A DNA stretch of 17,585 nt, taken from contig CABUAP010000008.1 in assembly GCA_902489675.1 (NCBI GenBank), positions 1 through 17,585 of the forward strand. Reading direction: 5' to 3'. A model generated the notes under the pieces. It ran no database searches. It saw only the letters and a list, made by a program, of their open reading frames with translations, and was not told the DNA's origin. Origin of the DNA: an uncultured Azospirillum sp. (GTDB lineage Bacteria > Pseudomonadota > Alphaproteobacteria > RF32 > CAG-239). How positions within the stretch are numbered: position 1 is the stretch's first letter; each line of letters opens with the position of its first letter. Shown here in pieces: positions 1-6,275 of this stretch. Both the position numbers and the translations under genes were made by a program.

Positions 1-1509
1 TTGCTGGAAAAGGCAACGGGGGAATTTTTTACCATTCTTGACGGCGATGATTTTTACGGAGATGAGCGGAAGTTTCAAAAGCAAATTGAAGTTTTGAACA
101 AATATCCCAAATGTATCGGCTGCGGATGCTCTCACAAGGTTTGTTTTTCAAACGGAAAAATTGAAGATAAAAGGTCTTTTCCTTATTTTATAATTTACCA
201 ATTGTCTGATTATATACGCAAAAAAGTGTATGTCCATAATGGCGCAATTATTTTTCGCAATATTTTTTACTTTGGTTTTCCGTTGGACTTTCCGCACAAT
301 TTTGTTAATGATACAACATTGACAATGTATATGATGAAATTTGGGCAATTGGCCTGCCTGCCGGATTCCATGTATATGTATTATGTGTACAGCGGGGGAA
401 TTTATCAAGGCGTATCCAGCGCCGACAAGGATCTGTACGGTGCTGTGGCTGCGGAGGTGAATCTACGTTGTCTTCCGGAATATCGGGCGGAGTTGCTGCA
501 AAAATATCATGAACTTTTTTGTAAAGTGTATCATAATAGGAAAAAATATAAGAGAAAGGAATTGGCTGTTGTCAGAGATTTTGCAGTCAGAAACGGCTGT
601 CGATTTGTGAAAGCTGTGCTTGATTGTGCCGTCGGCGGTTTCTTCGGAAAAAGAATAGCGCGCTATCGTTGTAAACATATGCTGAAGCATAATGATTTTG
701 TCGGTCAAACAAAAGTCAGAAATATGGGCTGTTTTACAGTATTTTCCAATTTCGGTGATATGCTTAATTTATATATTGCGCGTTATGTTTACGGCTGGAA
801 TGTTTTGCCGGTTTGGGAAAATGTGGATGTTTGGTGCATCGGCAGTGTCTTGGCGCGATTATTTGAAGATGAAGTTGAACAAGGAAAGGTTGTTGATGTT
901 GTCGGTACCGGTTTGCATCGCGAATTGTCAAAGCCTGAAAATTTTTCAACCAAAGTCCGAGTACATTCTTTAAGAGGAAAATTATCGTTTGAAAAATTGA
1001 GCAAGCTTTTGTCGATAAAGAAAAATATTGTTTTGGCGGATCCGGGAATTTTGGTACGGCGGATGGCCGATAAAAGCAAAGTTCAAAATGAGGGGCGGAT
1101 CGGGGTGATACCTCATTATTATGATAAAGATTCCGAGTATTTGAAAAATATTAAAGTGCCTAATCTTAAGATAATCAAGACAGAGGATTCTCCGATACAG
1201 GTTATGCGCGATATCTTGTCCTGCAAATGTGTGTTGTCTTCGTCTTTGCATGGTTTGATTGTAGCCGATGCGCTCGGTGTTCCCAATCGGCGGATTGTGC
1301 TGTCGGATAAAATCATCGGTGGGGATCTAAAATTTGATGATTATTATTCCGTTTATTTTGATAAAGCCGAAGATGCGCCGGTAACAATAGATTTGCGAAA
1401 AGAAACAATAGATGAGAAAAACATCGATACCATTATTGAAAATTATGTCAATCTTGAGGATAAGATGGAAGAACAGTGCAAGGCATTGCTGAAAATAAAA
1501 ATAAACTAA
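1..1509 (+). CDS. Glycosyltransferase family 2 / polysaccharide pyruvyl transferase fusion (5' end outside window)
   Basis: The reading frame is open from base 1 and its first residues already lie inside a GT-A fold, so the N-terminus, with the usual VSVIIPTYN-type strand, is beyond the left edge. The TTG at base 1 is not the true start. Residues 6-19 (TGEFFTILDGDDFY) carry the DGDD metal/nucleotide-sugar motif of GT2 enzymes, followed by a KFQKQ segment. From about residue 240 the protein changes to a pyruvyl transferase-like domain: SNFGDMLNLY near 247-256, LADPGIL near 345-351, GVIPHYYD near 368-375 and SSSLHGLIVADALGVPN near 413-429. By family knowledge the first domain transfers a sugar and the second may add a ketal pyruvate (or act in a related transfer) on a surface polysaccharide. 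No signal peptide or membrane segment is visible. The codons look more AT-rich than the ribosomal genes downstream, which fits a variable surface-glycan locus. Confidence 0.85.
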   Translation: MLEKATGEFFTILDGDDFYGDERKFQKQIEVLNKYPKCIGCGCSHKVCFSNGKIEDKRSFPYFIIYQLSDYIRKKVYVHNGAIIFRNIFYFGFPLDFPHNFVNDTTLTMYMMKFGQLACLPDSMYMYYVYSGGIYQGVSSADKDLYGAVAAEVNLRCLPEYRAELLQKYHELFCKVYHNRKKYKRKELAVVRDFAVRNGCRFVKAVLDCAVGGFFGKRIARYRCKHMLKHNDFVGQTKVRNMGCFTVFSNFGDMLNLYIARYVYGWNVLPVWENVDVWCIGSVLARLFEDEVEQGKVVDVVGTGLHRELSKPENFSTKVRVHSLRGKLSFEKLSKLLSIKKNIVLADPGILVRRMADKSKVQNEGRIGVIPHYYDKDSEYLKNIKVPNLKIIKTEDSPIQVMRDILSCKCVLSSSLHGLIVADALGVPNRRIVLSDKIIGGDLKFDDYYSVYFDKAEDAPVTIDLRKETIDEKNIDTIIENYVNLEDKMEEQCKALLKIKIN

Positions 1510-1526
1510 AACAATGCAAAAAATGC

Positions 1527-1554
1527 TTGCAAATTGAATCGGTTGTGATATACA
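1527..1554 (+). promoter_or_regulatory. Candidate sigma70-type promoter of rplKA
   Basis: TTGCAA (1527-1532) and TATACA (1549-1554) are separated by 16 nt, and TG sits one base before the -10 as an extended -10 element. The start would be near 1561, giving a leader of about 100 nt before rplK. Seen in sequence only; no start site is measured. Confidence 0.5.
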
Positions 1555-1562
1555 GGGATCGA

Positions 1563-1591
1563 CCTTCCGGATGGAGTTCCTTTTCGGCAGG
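1563..1591 (+). promoter_or_regulatory. Candidate hairpin in the rplK leader
   Basis: CCTTCCG (1563-1569) can pair with CGGCAGG (1585-1591), with one mismatch, right at the predicted transcript 5' end. In many bacteria ribosomal protein L1 represses the rplKA messenger through a leader that mimics its 23S rRNA site. I cannot show that this hairpin has the L1 recognition features, so that role is only a possibility. Confidence 0.25.
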
Positions 1592-1663
1592 TTAATGTTT
1601 ATTTTCACAATTTGTGGGGGATTCGCCATAATCTTACCACAAAACCTAAAGTGAGGTATTGAA

Positions 1664-2104
1664 ATGGCTGTAAAATCTAAAAAGAAAATTTTAGGATTGA
1701 TCAAGCTGCAAATCCCCGCTGGAAAAGCTAACCCTTCTCCTCCGGTTGGTCCGGCTCTGGGCCAAAAAGGCTTGAATATTATGGAATTCTGCAAAGCGTT
1801 TAACGCGGCTACTCAGAAAATGGAACCGGGTATTCCGGTGCCGGTCGTTATCACCGCTTATGAAGATAAGTCCTTTACTTTTATCACCAAGCTGCCGCCG
1901 GTTGCTTACTATATCAAGCAAGCTGCCAAAATTAAATCTGCTTCCAAAGAACCGGGTAAGGTTTCTGTCGGTCAGATTACGATGGCTCAGGTAAAAGAAA
2001 TCGCCGAAGCCAAAATGCCGGATCTGAACTGTTCGACGGTTGAAGCCGCCATGAACATGGTTAAAGGTCAGGCTGTTTCTATGGGCGTAAAGGTTGTGGA
2101 GTAG
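1664..2104 (+). CDS. rplK: 50S ribosomal protein L11
   Basis: The 146-aa product is full length for bacterial L11. It binds the GTPase-associated region of 23S rRNA at the base of the stalk and takes part in factor binding and the stringent response. The N-terminal domain shows KLQIPAGKANPSPPVGPALG, the proline-rich loop region, and GLNIMEFCKAFN. The C-terminal RNA-binding part shows GKVSVGQITMAQVKEIAEAK and a closing AAMNMVKGQAVSMGVKV. The ATG is preceded by GAGG at 1653-1656, 7 nt away. rplA follows after 4 nt, so the two are co-transcribed and probably translationally coupled. The gene directly upstream is a polysaccharide enzyme and not nusG, which is unusual. Confidence 0.98.
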   Translation: MAVKSKKKILGLIKLQIPAGKANPSPPVGPALGQKGLNIMEFCKAFNAATQKMEPGIPVPVVITAYEDKSFTFITKLPPVAYYIKQAAKIKSASKEPGKVSVGQITMAQVKEIAEAKMPDLNCSTVEAAMNMVKGQAVSMGVKVVE

Positions 2105-2108
2105 GACA

Positions 2109-2792
2109 ATGGCAGGAAAAAGAATCGAAAATGCATATAAAACCATTGACAAGTCTAAGCTATATTCGCTGAAAGACGCTGTTAAACTGGTCAAAGAAAA
2201 TGCAAACGCCAAATTTGACGAAACTGTTGATTTGGCAATTAATCTTGGCGTTGATCCGAAATATGCCGACCAGATGGTCAGAGGCGTTTGTTCTCTGCCG
2301 AACGGTACCGGTAAAACCGTACGCGTTGCTGTTTTGGCTCAGGGTGAAAAAGCCGATGAAGCTAAAGCTGCCGGTGCCGATGTTGTCGGTGCCGAAAACC
2401 TGATCGACTCGATCTTGGCCGGTAAAATTGAATTTGACCGCTGCATTGCCACTCCGGATATGATGGGGTTGGCCGGCCGCGTAGCCCGTGTATTGGGACC
2501 GAAAGGCCTGATGCCGAACCCGAAATTGGGTACGGTTACCATGGATGTTGCCGGTGCGGTTAAGAAGGCGAAAGCCGGTGAAGTTCAGTATCGTGCCGAA
2601 AAGACCGGTATTGTTCATGCCGGTGTCGGCAAAGTCAGCTTCAGCGAAGAGGCTATTTATGAAAACGCCAAAGCTTTGATCGATGCTGTTATTAAAGCTA
2701 AGCCGTCTGGCGCCAAAGGAACTTATTTGAAGAAGATTTCGATCAGTTCTACCATGGGCGCGGGCGTTCATGTTGATCTTACAAATCTGTAA
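2109..2792 (+). CDS. rplA: 50S ribosomal protein L1
   Basis: The 227-aa product is L1 of the large-subunit L1 stalk, which helps deacylated tRNA leave the E site. It is often also the translational repressor of its own operon. Conserved features include KFDETVDLAINLGVDPKYAD near the N-terminus, the central GLAGRVARVLGPKGLMPNPK segment, and GTVTMDVAGAVKKAKAGEV. The C-terminus has KGTYLKKISISSTMGAGVHV. The ATG at 2109 is chosen because it lies 4 nt after the rplK stop and begins the usual MAGKR-type sequence. An upstream in-frame extension into rplK is possible on paper but does not resemble L1. Confidence 0.97.
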   Translation: MAGKRIENAYKTIDKSKLYSLKDAVKLVKENANAKFDETVDLAINLGVDPKYADQMVRGVCSLPNGTGKTVRVAVLAQGEKADEAKAAGADVVGAENLIDSILAGKIEFDRCIATPDMMGLAGRVARVLGPKGLMPNPKLGTVTMDVAGAVKKAKAGEVQYRAEKTGIVHAGVGKVSFSEEAIYENAKALIDAVIKAKPSGAKGTYLKKISISSTMGAGVHVDLTNL

Positions 2793-2808
2793 GATTGCTG
2801 AAAAGTTT

Positions 2809-2830
2809 GGGGCGGCGTTTCCGCCGTCCC
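2809..2830 (+). terminator. Weak intrinsic terminator or attenuator between rplA and rplJ
   Basis: GGGGCGGCG (2809-2817) pairs over nine positions, one of them G-U, with CGCCGTCCC (2822-2830) around a TTTC loop. The following GTATTTTC is a poor U-tract, so partial termination or messenger 3'-end protection is more likely than full termination. It begins 16 nt after the rplA stop. Confidence 0.5.
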
Positions 2831-2867
2831 GTATTTTCAAAAATGTCTGTGTGATGTTTTTGAAAGA

Positions 2868-2946
2868 CTGTCCAAGACTGCAGGTGGGCAACCTTAAATA
2901 TCCTGCATAGACGGGAGCAAAATATAAGTTTTTTTCTCCTGGACAG
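2868..2946 (+). promoter_or_regulatory. L10 leader (autoregulatory site upstream of rplJ)
   Basis: A nested structure is visible. CTGTCC (2868-2873) pairs with GGACAG (2941-2946). Inside it TGCAGG (2879-2884) pairs with CCTGCA (2902-2907), followed by TAGACGGGAGCAAAA. This arrangement matches what I remember of proteobacterial L10 leaders, in which L10 bound to L7/L12 represses rplJL translation through a junction with a kink-turn. The whole 2793-3035 gap holds this element, the hairpin before it and the rplJ ribosome binding site. I did not see a convincing separate promoter in it. Confidence 0.7.
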
Positions 2947-3035
2947 AGTAACCTCGCCGATGCGTTTGTGCGCAAAAGCGAAATTGTAAAATATGACATC
3001 TTGAAGAATAAGATGTTTTGTTTGGAGATAGAAAA

Positions 3036-3521
3036 GTGAATCGTGATGAAAAAGCACAATTACTGAATGAACTCAAGCAGTTGTTTGAGGCTTCCGAAGT
3101 TGTGGTCATTTCCCATTACAAAGGTTTGACCGTAACCGAGGTTTCCGAATTGAGAAACAACATCCGTAAAGCCGGAGCAGGGTTCAAGGTAACCAAAAAC
3201 CGCATCACTCGTCTGGCTCTGAAAGACACAAAATTTGCCGAATTGGCAGATCAGTTCACCGGTCCGACCGCAATTGCTTTTGCGAATGACCCGATTGCTG
3301 CCTGCAAAGCTTGTGTTGAATTTGCAAAAGGTAACGAAAAGTTGGTTATCGTTGGCGGTGCAATGGGAACAGGTGTTCTTTCCGTTGATGAAATCAAACG
3401 TTTGGCAAGCATTCCGTCCGTCGACGAATTGCGCGCCAAAATTATCGGTCTGCTGCAGGCTCCGGCCGCACAGCTGGCTCGGGTTACCAAAGCTTACTCG
3501 GAAAAAGACATGGCAGCCTAA
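3036..3521 (+). CDS. rplJ: 50S ribosomal protein L10
   Basis: L10 is the stalk base protein that carries L7/L12 dimers on its C-terminal helix. The product is 161 aa if translation starts at GTG 3036, giving VNRDEKAQLLNELKQLF, a normal L10 N-terminus. GGAG at 3024-3027 lies 8 nt upstream of that GTG. The rRNA-binding N-terminal domain shows VVVISHYKGLTV, ELRNNIRKAGAGFKVTKN and FTGPTAIAF. The C-terminal L12-binding region is about 125-161. The gene lies between the L10 leader and rplL, 60 nt before the latter, and is expected to be repressed by the L10-L12 complex. Starts further upstream (TTG 3018) would include the ribosome binding site and are unlikely. Confidence 0.97.
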   Translation: MNRDEKAQLLNELKQLFEASEVVVISHYKGLTVTEVSELRNNIRKAGAGFKVTKNRITRLALKDTKFAELADQFTGPTAIAFANDPIAACKACVEFAKGNEKLVIVGGAMGTGVLSVDEIKRLASIPSVDELRAKIIGLLQAPAAQLARVTKAYSEKDMAA

Positions 3522-3581
3522 GTTGCCGTATGTTTGTGGTTTTTAATTTAAAAGATTTAATTTATTTATTGGAGAAAAAAA

Positions 3582-3950
3582 ATGGCCGATTTAGCCAAAT
3601 TAGTTGATGAATTGTCAGCCCTGACTGTTATGGAAGCTGCTGATCTTTCTAAAATGCTGGAAGAAAAATGGGGCGTTTCCGCCGCTGCTGCCGTAGCTGT
3701 TGCTGCCGGTGGTGCTGCTGCCGCTGCTGAAGAAGAAAAAGATGATTTTGAAGTTGTTCTGGTTGCTGCCGGTGATAACAAAATCAATGTTATTAAAGAA
3801 ATCAGAGCTATTACACAGCTCGGTTTGAAAGAAGCTAAGGACCTGGTAGACGGTGCTCCGAAGACCATTAAAGAAAGCGCTCCGAAGGCTGAAGCCGAAG
3901 AAATCAAGAAGAAACTTGAAGATGCCGGCGCTAAAGTTGAATTGAAGTAA
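3582..3950 (+). CDS. rplL: 50S ribosomal protein L7/L12
   Basis: The 122-aa product is the multicopy stalk protein that recruits and activates translational GTPases. It has the N-terminal dimerisation domain (about 1-33, ADLAKLVDELSALTVMEAAD), an alanine-rich flexible hinge (about 38-52) and the globular C-terminal domain with KINVIKEIRAITQLGLKEAK and KKLEDAGAKVELK. GGAGA precedes the ATG. The 60-nt spacer after rplJ is AT-rich. In most proteobacteria rpoB follows rplL. Here the gene is followed within 25 nt by a strong terminator and then by unrelated genes. Confidence 0.98.
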   Translation: MADLAKLVDELSALTVMEAADLSKMLEEKWGVSAAAAVAVAAGGAAAAAEEEKDDFEVVLVAAGDNKINVIKEIRAITQLGLKEAKDLVDGAPKTIKESAPKAEAEEIKKKLEDAGAKVELK

Positions 3951-3972
3951 TTTTAGTTTTAATTGCAACTTA

Positions 3973-4006
3973 AAAAAACTCCCTGAGAATGCTCGGGGAG
4001 TTTTTT
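3973..4006 (+). terminator. Strong intrinsic terminator after rplL
   Basis: ACTCCCTGAG (3978-3987) pairs with CTCGGGGAGT (3992-4001) around an AATG loop, with one G-U pair. An A-run lies before the stem and six T residues (4001-4006) follow it. This should end rplKAJL transcription well before rpoB. The A-run would let it work in both directions. Confidence 0.9.
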
Positions 4007-4030
4007 AGGTAGTGCAAACCGGTTGAATAT

Positions 4031-4071
4031 AAAAATATACCCGGAATGCTAAAAGCCGGTTCCGGGTATAT
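4031..4071 (-). terminator. Intrinsic terminator of the minus-strand gene, overlapping its stop codon
   Basis: A perfect 12-bp inverted repeat joins 4035-4046 and 4060-4071 around a 13-nt loop. Read on the minus strand, the stem is followed by TTTT at 4034-4031. The first arm encodes the end of the protein (about HIPGT) and the TAG stop lies in the loop. With the rplL terminator it forms a pair of facing terminators. Confidence 0.85.
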
Positions 4072-4645
4072 GTGAGATTGTTTTTTTAGGCTTGGGCGAA
4101 CAAATCCAAAAAACGCCACCAGATTTGAGATGATTGCTCATGTAGCCTTGCCATTCATCATCATATATCCGTCCATCTTCCGGGTCTTCTGAAAACCAAT
4201 AGAAAGAACGTTTAAAACCCGGCATCAAGAGTTGATGATATTCAAGGATCTCGAGCGTTGTCCAGAATTCTTCTCCGTGTCCGGAAATCCGCCTGTAGTC
4301 GCTTTCGTATACGATGTGTGCTTCCGGTGCAAAAAAGTCGTTTTTGCTGATCCAATCATTGACATTGCCGACATGGACGCTTTTCTCACAAGAAAAATTG
4401 CCATCGGTTTCGTCATATAGATCTTGATTGCAAAAAGCTCTGAGGTAGAACACGGTGCCGTAATAAAGAACGCCGATGAGTGGCCGTTCTTTGCAGACAG
4501 TATCCGTATAGCTGAATGTTCCGTCTTCGTTTTTGTAAACAAGCTGTGCCGGCGTTTTGCCGCAGATACGATCGAGATAGGCTCTGACTTCACTGACTTG
4601 GGGTTCTGTCGCATCCCAGATTTTGAATTTTTCGTTTGTGTCCAT
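4049..4645 (-). CDS. Uncharacterised 198-aa protein
   Basis: I do not recognise this gene. The product is acidic and rich in aromatic residues, with no signal peptide or membrane segment, so it is probably cytoplasmic. There are scattered cysteines (28, 51, 72, 86, 182). The C-terminal half has a segment EEFWTTLEILEY (125-136) followed by FYWFSEDPEDG (148-158) and VFWICSPKP (178-186). The order of these blocks loosely recalls the C-type-lectin-like DUF1566 fold (a LPTLEEL-type block, then a YWSS-type block, then a closing strand), but the match is weak and from memory. It has its own promoter and terminator. The start ATG at 4645 has no visible Shine-Dalgarno sequence, and the predicted transcript begins only a few bases upstream. 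The gene sits alone between rplL and the NAD operon, which faces away from it. Confidence 0.75.
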   Translation of the reverse strand: MDTNEKFKIWDATEPQVSEVRAYLDRICGKTPAQLVYKNEDGTFSYTDTVCKERPLIGVLYYGTVFYLRAFCNQDLYDETDGNFSCEKSVHVGNVNDWISKNDFFAPEAHIVYESDYRRISGHGEEFWTTLEILEYHQLLMPGFKRSFYWFSEDPEDGRIYDDEWQGYMSNHLKSGGVFWICSPKPKKTISHIPGTGF

Positions 4646-4659
4646 AGTAGTTAGATTTA

Positions 4660-4689
4660 ATAATAGGTGAATTGTTGAAATATTATCAA
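4660..4689 (-). promoter_or_regulatory. Promoter of the 198-aa minus-strand gene
   Basis: On the minus strand TTGATA (4689-4684) and TATTAT (4665-4660) are 18 nt apart, each one or two bases from consensus. The start would fall about 7 nt before the ATG at 4645, so the messenger would be nearly leaderless, in keeping with the absence of a Shine-Dalgarno sequence. Confidence 0.6.
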
Positions 4690-4691
4690 CA
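4673..4691. promoter_or_regulatory. Operator-like inverted repeat in the same promoter
   Basis: TGTTGA (4673-4678) and TCAACA (4686-4691) form a perfect 6-7-6 inverted repeat that covers the -35 box and part of the spacer. Its size and place suit a dimeric repressor. No regulator can be named. Confidence 0.4.
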
Positions 4692-4735
4692 TCTTGTATT
4701 TTTGTTAATTTTTATTAGCCGGTTTTTCCGGCGGC

Positions 4736-4762
4736 TTGACAGCCGTAAATTTTTTCTTTAGT
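4736..4762 (+). promoter_or_regulatory. Candidate promoter of the NAD operon, with palindrome over the -35
   Basis: A consensus TTGACA lies at 4736-4741. The best -10 is TTTAGT at 4757-4762, with a short 15-nt spacer; TAGTCT at 4759-4764 gives 17 nt but fits less well. CGGCT (4732-4736) and AGCCG (4741-4745) form a perfect 5-4-5 palindrome around the -35, a possible operator. Confidence 0.45.
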
Positions 4763-4771
4763 CTGGTCTTG

Positions 4772-4859
4772 GTTCCGGTCATCCGCAGGGCTTATGGGTG
4801 AGGAACGGCAGTGTTAACCGAGCCGGGTTAAAAAGTTTGGCCGAACAACAATTGTTTGG
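4772..4859 (+). promoter_or_regulatory. Structured 5' leader of the NAD operon (candidate riboswitch or other RNA regulator)
   Basis: Three hairpins can be drawn. H1: GTTCC (4772-4776) with GGAAC (4802-4806), enclosing CATCC (4780-4784) with GGGTG (4796-4800). H2: TTAACC (4814-4819) with GGTTAA (4826-4831). H3: CCGAACAA (4841-4848) with TTGTTTGG (4852-4859). CGGC/GCCG (4806-4809/4822-4825) offers an alternative to H2. The first gene starts at 4901, so the leader is about 130 nt. I could not match it to a riboswitch class I know. The 4646-4900 gap otherwise holds only the two divergent promoters. Confidence 0.4.
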
Positions 4860-4900
4860 GCTCTTTTGAATATACGGCTTCTGAAAAAGGGAGTTTTTTT

Positions 4901-5440
4901 ATGTCTTATCAATATCAGCACGGATTATTGGTTATGCGCGCGCAGCCTTTTCATATCGGGCATTCGCGGATTATTGACGATATGCTTAATAAATGCGCTA
5001 ATGTAACGGTGATCCTCGGTTCGATCCAAGAACAGGGAACGGCGCGTAATCCGCTTAATTATACAACCCGCAAAAAGATGATTCAAAATGTTTACCGCAG
5101 CCGAAACGACTATGCAAGGTTGCGGATTGTCGGTCTGTTTGATATTAACAATCCCGGAGAATGGGCAACATATGTGCTGGATTTTTTATCCGAAAATTTT
5201 GCCGATCGTCCGCAGCCCGATGTTTATTTTGCCGGCAGCGAATATGATGCCCATTGGTTTAAACCGGCGTTTGAACATATTGAATATATTGACCGGACCG
5301 ATCCTAAGTTTCCGTTTGTAACCGGTACAATGGTGCGTGATATGCTCAAATTTGGTGATCCGCGATGGAAAAATTTTGTGCATCCCGAGAATTTTGAATT
5401 GGTGGAAAAGGCTTTTTCTCATCGGCAAGCAATAGTGTGA
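4901..5440 (+). CDS. nadM: Nicotinamide-nucleotide adenylyltransferase, NadM-type
   Basis: The 179-aa protein is a cytidylyltransferase-fold nucleotidyltransferase expected to join NMN (or nicotinate mononucleotide) with ATP to form the dinucleotide. Residues 13-21 (RAQPFHIGH) carry the ATP-binding HxGH motif. NPLNYTTRKKMI (50-61) corresponds to the NPFTxxER-type motif, and TGTMVRDML (141-149) to the C-terminal (S/T)xTxxR phosphate-binding motif. The length (about 170-180 aa) is that of archaeal-type NadM, not of NadD, the enzyme usual in Proteobacteria. AAGGGAG (4887-4893) lies 7 nt before ATG 4901, which fixes this start over in-frame extensions. The gene is 13 nt ahead of the NAD synthetase gene, which supports the NAD assignment over another cytidylyltransferase. 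Confidence 0.82.
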   Translation: MSYQYQHGLLVMRAQPFHIGHSRIIDDMLNKCANVTVILGSIQEQGTARNPLNYTTRKKMIQNVYRSRNDYARLRIVGLFDINNPGEWATYVLDFLSENFADRPQPDVYFAGSEYDAHWFKPAFEHIEYIDRTDPKFPFVTGTMVRDMLKFGDPRWKNFVHPENFELVEKAFSHRQAIV

Positions 5441-5453
5441 AAAGGGGATGAAG

Positions 5454-6275
5454 ATGGAAAATAAAGAAATTTGGCAACATCTGGTTGAGGGGATCCGCAG
5501 CTATTGTCGGGATAATGGTTTTTTGAAAGCCGCGCTGGGGCTTTCCGGCGGGTTAGATTCCGCAATAACGGCGGTTGCCGCGGCGGAAGCCTTGGGCGGG
5601 GGCAATGTGGATGCTTTTATGCTGAAAACTTGCTATACCAGTGATTTGAGTCTGAAAATTGCCGCAGAAACCGCCGGTTTGAACGGTATTCATTATCATG
5701 AGGCGGATATCCAGCCATTGGTGGAACGCGAGGCAGATTTTCTGGAAAATTTATTTGCGGAAAAATTGAAAGCGGCGGCATTTGAAAATCTGCAAGCCAG
5801 AACCCGGGGAAAAATTTTGATGGCTTATGCCAATCAGAGCGGCGCGCTGCTTTTGTCCTGCGGTAATAAATCGGAAATTCTGACCGGTTATTGCACACTT
5901 TACGGCGATACCTGCGGCGGGTTGGCACCGCTGGCCGGGATTTATAAATCTGATTTGTTTGCGTTGGCGCGCTGGCTGAACGGCCGTCAAAAGGTTTTGC
6001 CGCCGGAAGTGATTGAGCGGGCGCCGTCCGCCGAGCTGGCCGCCGGGCAGAAAGATGAGGACAGTTTGCCGCCTTATGAACTGTTGGATGCCGTGCTCAG
6101 GCTTTATGTCGATGAAATGTTGCCGGCAGCGGAGATCATACGACGGTTGGGAAATGATGTTCCGGTTGAGAAGATTGTCGCGTTATATGAAAAAAGTGCC
6201 TTCAAGCGCCGTCAGCTGCCGCCGGCGGTTAAGGTTCAGTATGAGCAAAAACAAGTTACAGGAGAAGAAAAATGA
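5454..6275 (+). CDS. nadE: NAD synthetase, ammonia-dependent type
   Basis: NadE amidates deamido-NAD to NAD using ATP, the last step of the pathway. The 273-aa protein contains only the synthetase domain, without the N-terminal glutaminase (nitrilase) domain of the long form, so it should use ammonia directly. Motifs: the PP-loop SGGLDS (31-36), NLQARTRGKILM (112-123), GNKSE (137-141), GGLAPLAGIYK (155-165), RAPSAEL with QKDEDSLPPYE (189-209) and KRRQLPPAVKV (251-261). ATG 5454 is preferred because AAAGGGG (5441-5447) is 6 nt away; ATG 5448 touches that sequence directly. The stop overlaps the next start as ATGA (6272-6275), so the genes are translationally coupled. Confidence 0.93.
   Translation: MENKEIWQHLVEGIRSYCRDNGFLKAALGLSGGLDSAITAVAAAEALGGGNVDAFMLKTCYTSDLSLKIAAETAGLNGIHYHEADIQPLVEREADFLENLFAEKLKAAAFENLQARTRGKILMAYANQSGALLLSCGNKSEILTGYCTLYGDTCGGLAPLAGIYKSDLFALARWLNGRQKVLPPEVIERAPSAELAAGQKDEDSLPPYELLDAVLRLYVDEMLPAAEIIRRLGNDVPVEKIVALYEKSAFKRRQLPPAVKVQYEQKQVTGEEK

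Noticed and set aside
2160..3059. A 299-codon minus-strand open frame across rplA and the rplJ leader
   Set aside because: It is antisense to rplA and the L10 leader, with no recognisable domain and no ribosome binding site that I can see.
3680..3735. GCTGC-rich short repeat in rplL
   Set aside because: This is the normal alanine-rich hinge of L7/L12, not a separate repeat element.
4794..4817. A seven-codon frame in the NAD operon leader as a possible upstream open reading frame
   Set aside because: Too short and with only a poor AGGG close to the ATG; the bases are better explained by the hairpin arms.
4768..4860. The NAD operon leader as SRP RNA, 6S RNA or a cobalamin riboswitch
   Set aside because: The GGAAGCAGCC-type SRP loop, the long 6S double hairpin and the cobalamin core motifs are all missing.
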